Below are positions 54,297 to 61,913 of a stretch of 64,000 nt of DNA, one piece after another (the first letter of the stretch is position 1; each line of letters starts with the position of its first letter). The notes below the pieces were generated by a model. The model worked only from the letters and a program-made list of their open reading frames with translations, made no database searches and was not told where the DNA came from. This stretch comes from Microbulbifer sp. GL-2 (lineage in GTDB: Bacteria > Pseudomonadota > Gammaproteobacteria > Pseudomonadales > Cellvibrionaceae): the NCBI RefSeq assembly GCF_007183175.1, contig NZ_AP019807.1, positions 1,119,001 through 1,183,000 of the forward strand, in the 5' to 3' direction. The translations under genes and the position numbers were made by a program.

Positions 54297-54343
54297 TGTA
54301 GCGCGGCTGGCGCCCGTAGCACCAACCACTCGTCAGCAAAACC

Positions 54344-54790
54344 TTACTCGGCTTCGATAACGACTTTAACAGAAGCAATCACGTCGGAGTGCAGCTGTAC
54401 GTCTACGTCGTACTCGCCCACTTCGCGCAGCGCGCCTTCCGGCAGCTTCACTTCAGCTTTAGCTACTTCAACGCCACCAGTGGAGATCGCTTCAGCGATA
54501 TCACGAGTGCCGATTGAACCAAACAGCTTGCCTTCATCACCAGCGTTAGCAGCGATGGTAACAACCAGGCCGGCCAGTTTGGTAGCACGGCTCTCAGCTT
54601 CAGCCAGCTTGGCAGCGGCAGCCGCTTCCAGCTCGGCGCGCTTGGCTTCGAACTCAGCAACGTTGGCTGCGGTAGCCGGAATTGCCTTACCAGTCGGCAG
54701 CAGGAAGTTGCGGCCAAAACCGGCTTTAACGTCAACGCGGTCACCCACGTTGCCCAGTTTGCCTACTTTATCGAGCAGAATAACTTCCAT
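54344..54790 (-). CDS. rplI: Ribosomal protein L9
   Basis: A 148-residue large-subunit protein. The N-terminal rRNA-binding domain (VILLDKVGKLGNVGDRVDVK, GFGRNFLLPTGKAI) and the long connecting helix rich in Ala/Glu/Lys, then the C-terminal domain (GKLFGSIGTRDIAEAI), are all present. GAGGAAACC precedes the ATG. Part of the rpsF-rpsR-rplI unit. Confidence 0.98.
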   Translation of the reverse strand: MEVILLDKVGKLGNVGDRVDVKAGFGRNFLLPTGKAIPATAANVAEFEAKRAELEAAAAAKLAEAESRATKLAGLVVTIAANAGDEGKLFGSIGTRDIAEAISTGGVEVAKAEVKLPEGALREVGEYDVDVQLHSDVIASVKVVIEAE

Positions 54791-54827
54791 CTCGGTTTCC
54801 TCAATTTCTGTATTGTGCGGTGCGCGC

Positions 54828-55670
54828 CTATTTTGCGGAGCGCCCGCGAATATCTATCCAGCTATCTACCAGAGCCAGGCCACACAGGAATCCGGCCAGG
54901 GGCAGTCCACCAATCACCAGCATCACATACATCGCTACCAGAGGGCCAATGCCCCAGCCGCGACTGGCGACCAGCCAGTGAATCAGGGCGATGCCAGCAA
55001 TCACCATCGGAAAAGCGATTACCGCCCCCCAGAAGGCGTAGCCCGGTGTTACCAGGCTGACTACCCACAGCAGCATACTCACCGCTGCCAGCCACAATGG
55101 CATGCGCAGCTGGTGAAACTCCTGGCGGAAACCGCCTGGGTTATACAGCAGTGCCTGCCAATAGCGGCCCAATACCAGAGCCAGTGTGGCGCTCATCGCC
55201 GATATCAGGCTCAGATACCCAGTGATCTGCAATTCGCCCGAGAATACCTGCTTCAGCTCTTCCAACGGAACAGTGTTGGGCTGTTCCGCGGCTTTCTCGA
55301 TCGCCTGCATAAATCCCTGCAGAAGACCGCCACTGAAGACGGAAGTGAGCAATATACCCACCGCCGAGGCCGCTGTTACTGTGAACAGGGCGGCAACCCA
55401 TGAGCGGCTGCTGCGCAGCGCCATAGCACCGCAGAACACTGCGGCAAAATGGCCGGCGGAAATGCCTGTCACCAGAGGTGGTACATGCCCGCTCATGCCC
55501 ATGACGACAATCGGTAGCAGCGCCCAGGCCAAAACCATCAGGCCCTCGCTGCCACCGCGACGTAAACTCACCAGAGCGAGGATCGCCGGGCTTATCAACG
55601 GTATCCCCACCATGGTGAGGATCACCGCCCTGACGCGTCCGCGCATAATAAATTCAGCTACGGCGCGCAT
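54828..55670 (-). CDS. Polytopic membrane protein in the rpsR-rplI interval (DUF2232-like)
   Basis: A 280-residue protein with about eight hydrophobic segments and few charged residues. A gene for a similar membrane protein sits between rpsR and rplI in many pseudomonads and relatives, and some are assigned to DUF2232 (YybS-like). Function unknown. The weak ribosome site leaves the start uncertain. Close spacing implies cotranscription with the ribosomal genes. Confidence 0.7.
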   Translation of the reverse strand: MRAVAEFIMRGRVRAVILTMVGIPLISPAILALVSLRRGGSEGLMVLAWALLPIVVMGMSGHVPPLVTGISAGHFAAVFCGAMALRSSRSWVAALFTVTAASAVGILLTSVFSGGLLQGFMQAIEKAAEQPNTVPLEELKQVFSGELQITGYLSLISAMSATLALVLGRYWQALLYNPGGFRQEFHQLRMPLWLAAVSMLLWVVSLVTPGYAFWGAVIAFPMVIAGIALIHWLVASRGWGIGPLVAMYVMLVIGGLPLAGFLCGLALVDSWIDIRGRSAK

Positions 55671-55713
55671 AGTTAGATAGCTTCTCTATTAATGAGTCTA
55701 AGCAAACTGCGGC

Positions 55714-55944
55714 TTAGGCTTCGTGGCTGTCCGTGTACGGCAGCAGGGCCAGGTAGCGCGCGCGCTTGACCGCGGTGGCCAGCTGGCGCTGATACTTGGC
55801 TTTGGTGCCGGTGATACGGCTCGGTACAATTTTGCCAGTCTCTGAAACGTAGGCTTTCAGGGTATCGAGATCTTTGTAGTCGATACGCTTAACACCTTCC
55901 GCGGTGAAACGACAGAACTTACGACGACGGAAAAAACGTGCCAT
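55714..55944 (-). CDS. rpsR: Ribosomal protein S18
   Basis: A 76-residue small-subunit protein with the conserved FRRRKFCRF start, DYKDLDTLKAYVSETGKI and ARYLALLPYTDSH end. It binds S6 as a heterodimer. It starts 12 bases after rpsF with AAGGGG upstream. Confidence 0.98.
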   Translation of the reverse strand: MARFFRRRKFCRFTAEGVKRIDYKDLDTLKAYVSETGKIVPSRITGTKAKYQRQLATAVKRARYLALLPYTDSHEA

Positions 55945-55956
55945 CTGATTATCCCC

Positions 55957-56400
55957 TTACTCTTCGCTTTCAGCGTTATCGGAAGATTCTTCCGCGGCGT
56001 CGGAAGAAGGCTTGTCTTCCTCGGTACGCTCGCGACGCTCAGTGCGCTCTGCACGGGCGGCCTTGCGCTCACGGCTTTCTTTTTCCGCTTTCATGATCGG
56101 GCTCTCATCGGTGATCGCCTCGTCTTCACGGATTACCAGATTACGGATAACCGCATCGTTGTAACGGAAGTTGGTGGTCAGCTCTTCCAGAGCTTCTTCG
56201 GTGCACTCAACATTCATCAGAATGTAGTGAGCTTTGTGGATCTTGTTGATCGGGTAAGCCAGACGGCGACGGCCCCAGTCTTCCAGGCGGTTAACTTCAC
56301 CGCCAGTGTCCTTGATGGCAGCGGTGTAACGCTCCACCATGCCAGGTACCTGCTCGCTCTGGTCCGGGTGAACCAGGAATACAATTTCGTAATGACGCAT
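55957..56400 (-). CDS. rpsF: Ribosomal protein S6
   Basis: A 147-residue small-subunit protein. The S6 core (RHYEIVFLVHPDQSEQVPGM, LAYPINKIHKAHYILMNVE) is followed by a charged, acidic C-terminal tail (from residue 105) ending in Ser/Glu-rich sequence. In E. coli the S6 tail is polyglutamylated by RimK. Its AAGGAG site is part of a leader hairpin that probably binds the S6:S18 complex. Confidence 0.98.
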   Translation of the reverse strand: MRHYEIVFLVHPDQSEQVPGMVERYTAAIKDTGGEVNRLEDWGRRRLAYPINKIHKAHYILMNVECTEEALEELTTNFRYNDAVIRNLVIREDEAITDESPIMKAEKESRERKAARAERTERRERTEEDKPSSDAAEESSDNAESEE

Positions 56401-56407
56401 TTTAGCT

Positions 56408-56446
56408 CCTTACGGGTTAATCAGCCTCCCGGACAGTCCGGTAAGG
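56408..56446 (-). promoter_or_regulatory. Candidate S6:S18 autoregulatory leader of rpsF
   Basis: On the minus strand CCTTAC (56446-56441) pairs with GTAAGG (56413-56408), enclosing CGGACTGTCCG and GGAGGCTGATTAACCC. The closing GTAAGG is the front of the rpsF ribosome site (GTAAGGAG). That matches the known design in which S6:S18 binding to a leader stem with a CCG bulge shuts off translation. The fold was drawn by eye. Confidence 0.6.
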
Positions 56447-56494
56447 CAAGGAGTACAACGGGCACGGGAATACCGAGCCCATTGCGGGCGGCGT

Positions 56495-56523
56495 ATTCTA
56501 GGCACTTGCGCATTTGGTTGCAA
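56495..56523 (-). promoter_or_regulatory. Candidate sigma-70 promoter of the rpsF operon
   Basis: TTGCAA (complement of 56518-56523) and TAGAAT (complement of 56495-56500) with exactly 17 bases between. The -35 lies inside the first copy of the 47-bp repeat. It would give a leader of about 85-90 nt containing the S6:S18 element. Confidence 0.6.
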
Positions 56524-56825
56524 GTTGATCAATTACTCCAAGTTCAATGCCTTCGCCGGCCCGGTTGCAAGTTGATCAATTACTCCAAGTTCAATGCCTT
56601 CGCCGGCCCGGTTGCAAGTTGATCAATTACTCCAAGTTCAATGCCTTCGCCGGCCCGGTTGCAAGTTGATCAATTACTCCAACTCCAATGCCTCCGCCGG
56701 CCCGGTTGCAAGTTGATCAATTACTCCAACTCCAATGCCTCCGCCGGCCCGGTTGCAAGTTGATCAATTCCCCTACCCCACCCCAATGCATTCGCCAATC
56801 CGGTTGCGGGCTGATCAAACTGATT
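56516..56825. repeat. Tandem array of a 47-bp repeat upstream of rpsF
   Basis: Copies begin at 56516, 56563, 56610, 56657 and 56704 (all 47 bp), then a 51-bp variant at 56751 and a partial one at 56802. Copies 1-3 are identical; copies 4-5 share the same few changes; the last two are degenerate. Each unit contains TTGCAAG, the palindrome TTGATCAA and GCCGGCCC. The period is not a multiple of three and no coding role is apparent. Confidence 0.95.
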
Positions 56826-56945
56826 TCCCTGCCACCCGCTATGTTTCTGGGATTTGGCGGATTGGGACACAGCACTGCTCGGTCTGGTCATGGGTTTGGC
56901 ATGCTGGCTTCGCCTATGATGCCGGACTGTAAAGGGAGAAGTACC

Positions 56946-57773
56946 ATGCCCCAACAAACCCACCAATTAGAATTTGGCGCCTTCCAGGTGCCAGTAACCA
57001 CAGTGCACAACGGCGAAGGCCCCCTTGTGTTGGTGCTTCCCGCGATGGGCGTACCGGCCAACCGCTACCGCCTGCTTCTGGAAGAGCTGCAAAAACTCGG
57101 CTACAGCACCGCCATCAGCGAATTACCCGGTACCGGAAAGAGCCTGCCTCGGCCCCACCGAAATGCCGACTACGGTTACAACGATCTGGTGTTTTCGTTT
57201 ATCCCACAGCTAATCCAACTGCTGGAACAGCAATTCCCCCAGGGACCTGCATTGATTCTCGGCCATAGTATCGGTGGCCAAACCAGTACCCTGGCAGCCC
57301 GCGCCGGCCTCACCGGTAACGCCAAGGTTGTCAGCATCGCCTCCGGCCATGTCGACCACCGCAGCTGGAGCGGCCTGCACAGATACGCCATCCTGCTCTT
57401 TGCCTCGATTGTCAGTGTGACTTCAAGCCTGCTGGGTTATTTCCCCGGCGCCCGTATGGGATTCGGCTGGCGCGAAGCGCGCAAGTTGATGAAAGATTGG
57501 TCCCGATCCATCTTTAATGGCCGCTTTGCGCCGGAAGATCGCTTTGGGCAAATGGAAAAAACAAACCAGCCCACCCTCCATATTGCGCTGGACGGCGACC
57601 CTTTCGCCCCAGTTCAGGCCGCCCGTAAATTAGCGGCGATCGTCGGCGGCGAAACCCGGGAGATGAAACCCACTTATCCCAAGGGCAACCCTCACCTCAG
57701 CTGGATCAAGAATCCTGCCCCCGTAGTTGAAGCGGTACAGCAGTGGCTACATAAAGATCCCGCTCTCAATTGA
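56946..57773 (+). CDS. Alpha/beta hydrolase
   Basis: A 275-residue alpha/beta hydrolase. The nucleophile elbow is GHSIGGQ near residue 101, the oxyanion strand is LVLVLPAMGVPANRYR, and the histidine is probably in GNPHLSWIKN near the C-terminus. GGGAGAAG precedes the ATG at 56946; reading further upstream enters the tandem repeats and is rejected. The substrate is unknown. Confidence 0.88.
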   Translation: MPQQTHQLEFGAFQVPVTTVHNGEGPLVLVLPAMGVPANRYRLLLEELQKLGYSTAISELPGTGKSLPRPHRNADYGYNDLVFSFIPQLIQLLEQQFPQGPALILGHSIGGQTSTLAARAGLTGNAKVVSIASGHVDHRSWSGLHRYAILLFASIVSVTSSLLGYFPGARMGFGWREARKLMKDWSRSIFNGRFAPEDRFGQMEKTNQPTLHIALDGDPFAPVQAARKLAAIVGGETREMKPTYPKGNPHLSWIKNPAPVVEAVQQWLHKDPALN

Positions 57774-57796
57774 TTTTTCTTTTTCTGTCTTTCCTG

Positions 57797-57834
57797 CATG
57801 GCTAAGAAAGTAATTCACAGCTTTCTTAGCCATG
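57797..57834. repeat. 14-bp perfect inverted repeat after the hydrolase gene
   Basis: CATGGCTAAGAAAG (57797-57810) and CTTTCTTAGCCATG (57821-57834) with a 10-nt loop. It lies 24 bases after the hydrolase stop but has no following T-run, so it may be an mRNA-end hairpin rather than a classic terminator. Confidence 0.7.
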
Positions 57835-57995
57835 TATTAATAGAACCTGTCCGCTCCACCTCTCTACCACATCGCAGCTAACAATCTTAATTGTCTTTCC
57901 GGTTTTCACGGTTCAGTTCCGATTGTGGCCAGTGAACCAATCTCTCGAGCGGTAAATTCACCACTCAAACGACATCGCTCAAGTAGGTTATCCCG

Positions 57996-58802
57996 ATGAA
58001 CAACAGCCCATTCAATACCTTCACCAAGTTGCACCAAACTGACTCCCCATTGATCCTGCCAAATGCCTGGGATGCTGCCAGCGCTTTAATCTGCCAAAAC
58101 ACAGGCGCCCAAGCGGTAGGTACCAGCAGTGCCGCCGTCGCCTGGTCGCTGGGTTATGCCGATGGCGGTGCCCTGCCGGTTGAGGAACACCTAAACGCTA
58201 TCGCACGGATTGCCCGGGTGACCTCTTTACCTCTGAGCGTGGATATTGAAGATGGGTATTCCCAAAACCCCGAACAGGTAGCTGAGCTGGCTTGTAAAAT
58301 GGTCGCCCTGGGCGTTGCAGGTATCAATATTGAAGATGGTAACGATACCCCCGAATCTCTCGGCGAAAAAATCAGCGCTATTCGCCAGGCACTTAACGGC
58401 CGCCCGCTTTTTATTAATGCGCGTACCGATGTTTATCTCAATGCACTCGGCAGCGGTGATAAAGCGATAAATATGTGTTTAGAGAGACTGGAGTTTTATA
58501 AGAATGCCGGTGCTAACAGCGGCTTTATACCGGGGCTCACTGCTATGGAGGAGGCAAGGAGTCTGGCAACGGTTATCGACCTGCCAATAAATATTATGCT
58601 GCTTCCGGATATGGCCCCTCTATCGGAATTTTCTGCCGCAGGTATAAAACGTTTTAGTACCGGGCCAGCTTTATTCCAATCTGTCTATGGCCATTTAAGC
58701 GAATCATTAAAACAGCTGGCAGCGGTTAAAAGTGACGCTAATTTGTTTAGCAAGGCGTTGGACTACGGCACACTGAACTCTGCCTTTATTAAAGAGGCGT
58801 AG
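57996..58802 (+). CDS. Isocitrate lyase/PEP mutase family protein
   Basis: A 268-residue TIM-barrel enzyme of the PEP mutase/isocitrate lyase superfamily. It shows LPNAWDAASALI, SVDIEDGYSQNPEQVAE (metal-binding aspartate/glutamate), GINIEDGND and FINARTDVYLNA. These match the 2-methylisocitrate lyase-like branch of unassigned function that lacks the KKCG motif of true isocitrate lyase. A weak AGTAGG precedes the ATG. No pathway neighbours give the substrate. Confidence 0.88.
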   Translation: MNNSPFNTFTKLHQTDSPLILPNAWDAASALICQNTGAQAVGTSSAAVAWSLGYADGGALPVEEHLNAIARIARVTSLPLSVDIEDGYSQNPEQVAELACKMVALGVAGINIEDGNDTPESLGEKISAIRQALNGRPLFINARTDVYLNALGSGDKAINMCLERLEFYKNAGANSGFIPGLTAMEEARSLATVIDLPINIMLLPDMAPLSEFSAAGIKRFSTGPALFQSVYGHLSESLKQLAAVKSDANLFSKALDYGTLNSAFIKEA

Positions 58803-59187
58803 AGAGAGGCAATATAGCCGGGGCATATCGATGCCCGCCTTGTTGCCATCTACGAAAGTTCCGCAGGCAAACCTTTTGAGTGACTCTTATAAAAAAAAAC
58901 AAGGAAAAACCACTATTACTTAAATAGCTAATACTGGAATATCCAATAAAGAAACATAAAACAATTACTTGGGCGTTAAATTGTAAAGTAATAGTGCTGG
59001 AGTGCACTTAATACAAAAGGTGAGTATTGGAAAATCCCCGTATTTATTAAGATAAGAGCCTACAATCAAGACTTACTTTGATTGTAGGCTCAAGATTTAC
59101 CTACGCTGCAGTATCCACCAGGTCAACAAGTGATATTTCTATCAGCGATAAATAAATAGTCTCAGTTCTTGGCTACTTACTTACCAC
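58803..59187. other. Intergenic region with the terminator of the first repeat lipoprotein gene
   Basis: About 385 AT-rich bases between convergent genes. The only recognisable element is the hairpin at 59057-59090. Confidence 0.5.
59057..59090 (-). terminator. Terminator hairpin of the first repeat lipoprotein gene
   Basis: AGCCTACAATCAA (59057-59069) and TTGATTGTAGGCT (59078-59090), a 13-bp perfect stem. On the minus strand CTTATCTT follows. A related hairpin follows the second paralogue at 61786. Confidence 0.65.
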
Positions 59188-61103
59188 TTAATAAAAGTCG
59201 ATATCACTGCTATCACCGCCATTAAGCTCATCGCCCCAGGTTACGACAGACTTATCGTCTTTTAGCGCCACAAAGGCTCCATCACCACGGTGGGGCCAGA
59301 AACTAGTATAATCTTCTATCAGTGCAAAAACTGTTAATACACCACTCTCCAGTTGGTCACTAACGCTACTGCTATCAGTGCTGTCCCCTCCCCAAGTAAT
59401 TAAAGACCCACTCGTGGTTAATGCTGTAAAGCCCTCATTAAGGGAGTAGATCGCTTCTACATTGCCAGTTAACTCAGAATTGACCTCGCTACTATCGCCG
59501 CCAAATTCACTATTTCCCCAAGTGACAACAGAGCCATCAGATTTAATAGCGGCAAAAGCACGGCAAGCTGCAATAATTGTATCTACACCGCCCGCGAGCA
59601 GACCACTCACAGCGCTACTATCACCACCGTAATTTGCATCACCCCAGGTAACAACCGAACCATCAGATTTCAGGGCTGCAAAAGCTCCACAATTTCCAAA
59701 GACCTCCAAAACACCGCTGGAGATTTCCGCACTAACCGCACTGCTATCCCCCCCTCGGTGCTACTTCCCCAAGTCACAACAGACTCATCTGACTTAAGTG
59801 CGGCAAAAGCAACTCGTGCTGAAAAAACAGTCTCCACATCACTGGAAATTTCCGTACTCACCGCGCTACTATCCCCACCACCCCAAGTCACAACCGAACT
59901 ATCGGACTTTAGTGCTGCAAAAGCGCCGCTTATTGAAAAAACAGTTACCACATCACTGGATATTTCTGCACTTACAGCACTGCTATCACCACCGCTATTG
60001 GCATCTCCCCACGTTACAAGAGAGCCATCAGATTTAAGCGCAGTAAAGGCTCTTTTAGATCCATAAACTTCCTCAACTTCACTGGCTAACTGAGCACTAA
60101 CGCCACTGCTATCGCCACCGTAAGAACTATTCCCCCAAGTCACAACAGATCCATCAGACTTCAATGCAGCAAATGCCTTTGCGCCTGGATAAACCTTAAC
60201 GACATTATTCGCCAAGTCTGCACTCACGGAGCTACTGTCTCCACCATAAGAAGACCCTCCCCAAACAATAACAGAACCATCGGCCTTTAATGCCGCAAAA
60301 GCACCTTCTGTAGTAAAAATCTCTACTACATCGCCAGTTAAACTGGCACTCACGTCACTAAAATAAACACCAGCACCAAAAAAATCATCAGGCCATGAAA
60401 CCACCGAGCCATTATTTTTTAAAGCTGCATAACCGAATGCTGTGGAAACAATCTCACGTACATAGACAAGGTGCTCAATCTCCAGGTCCGCAGTCTCACC
60501 TTCAAAGGAAGCGCTCAGAGTCGCTGAGCCACTCTGCAGGACGGTGATAAGGCCAAGCTCTACCGTTGCCAAACTGGTATCACTGATCGACCACTCCGCC
60601 TCTTCGGTAACATCCACTGAGGTATCATCATCATAGTTAGCCGTGAGGTAGTATTGATCAAAATTAGAGGTATCCCTATCCAGCTGCAGGCTCTGCAGCA
60701 TAGGGGCCAACTCAACATCAACCTCCGCATCCATCCCTTCATAAGAGGCGGTCAAAGTGAGTGAACCACTATGTAGTGGGGTGAGCAGTCCAGCCTCAAC
60801 CGTTGCCAGGCTAGTGTCACTCACAGACCAATCCGCATCCCCAGTAACATCCGCAGAAGAGTCGTCACTGTAATAGGCTGTTAAAAGATATTGGTACTCA
60901 TTCGTACTATCTTGTTCCAGTCCTACACTTTCCAGCGTAATAGGAGTAGGAACAGGATCTGGCGTGTCGCTATCGTTGTTACTACTGCCGCCTCCTCCAC
61001 CACAGGCACTGAGCAGGCCAATAGTGAGCATAAATAGCCCGAAACGTAAAATGTGCAAAATGTGCAAATGCCAAGATTGATATTGGCCTGTTAATCCATT
61101 CAT
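59188..61103 (-). pseudogene. Repeat lipoprotein with Ig-like and RCC1-like repeats, interrupted by a one-base frameshift
   Basis: With one base added to a run of seven C (59748-59754) the two frames form one protein of 638 residues, almost the length of its paralogue at 61914. It has a lipoprotein signal (GLFMLTIGLLSACGGGG), then two BIG2/Ig-like domains (about residues 50-210, each with WSVSDTSLATVE or WSISDTSLATVE). Ten repeats of about 42 residues follow, built on AFAALKSDGSVVTWG and GGDSSAVS. The repeats look like RCC1-type beta-propeller blades. GGAGGGGG precedes the ATG at 61103. Surface adhesion or matrix roles are possible but not shown. Confidence 0.75.
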
Positions 61104-61913
61104 ATAAACCCCCTCCAATAAAGCCAACATGATAAAAAGCCAAGTGCCATATAGCAATCCAAACGTCACTTACGATTTAAATATTTAAGAACAACCTGTA
61201 GATATCGGCATCAGGAAAGCTAAAACTCCTACCCCCTTATTAAAAATAACCACACAAACCACCAATTAAGTATATTTGTACCAATTAATAATTTTATTTG
61301 CTTAAATCCAATCACATCCCAATTCAGATCACTGTTAAGCGGATCTTCTTTGACCACACTTAATGGCTATTATTTTACAGACTTTATTTTCAGTTAAGAG
61401 TGGTGCAATTATTTGCAGTTATGGCTCAAGAATCAGATTAATTTTTCACTCAAACACACTCTCACAACCTAAAGATACTCCCTGTTACTTGAGGAACTTC
61501 TGGAGATAAATCAAATTAGTTTATTAGAGAGAAAGGCTTCCCCACAGATCTCACAGGAATTATGTTTTCCTTATAACTGTTCATCAGGGAGCATTGAAAA
61601 AAATCTTTGGGAGTAGAAAAAATCTTTTAGGCAGGATTATTTGATTACTTAATTTTTGACACTGTGAGTACAAACTTTGTGGAAAGCAACCTCACAACCA
61701 ACAGTGACGCTAGCCCATAGACTGAAAAATGAAAGACCAAAGCAAAGATGATTTTCAGTCAAAATAGGACTAAAAAATAAGAGAACCGACAATCAATATC
61801 TGTTTTGATTGTCGGCTCATGGCTTACCCATCTTGTAATATCACCAGGTCAACCAGTGGTAATACCATCAAAATTTAGTAAATAGCTTACATTTCCAGCA
61901 ATATAATTTCTAC
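61104..61913. other. Long AT-rich spacer between the two repeat lipoprotein genes
   Basis: About 810 bases without a supported gene. It holds the promoter of the first gene and the terminator of the second (61786-61815). It is AT-rich with poly-A/T tracts. Confidence 0.5.
61770..61815 (-). terminator. Terminator of the second repeat lipoprotein gene
   Basis: CCGACAATCAA (61786-61796) and TTGATTGTCGG (61805-61815) form an 11-bp stem; on the minus strand TTCTCTTATTTTTT follows. It is homologous to the hairpin at 59057. Confidence 0.8.

Noticed and set aside
56516..56825. CRISPR array
   Set aside because: The 47-bp units are directly adjacent with no unique spacers, and no cas genes are near.
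56688..56945. N-terminal extension of the alpha/beta hydrolase through the tandem repeats
   Set aside because: The extension is made of repeat-derived sequence, and the ATG at 56946 has a good ribosome site and the correct start for the fold.
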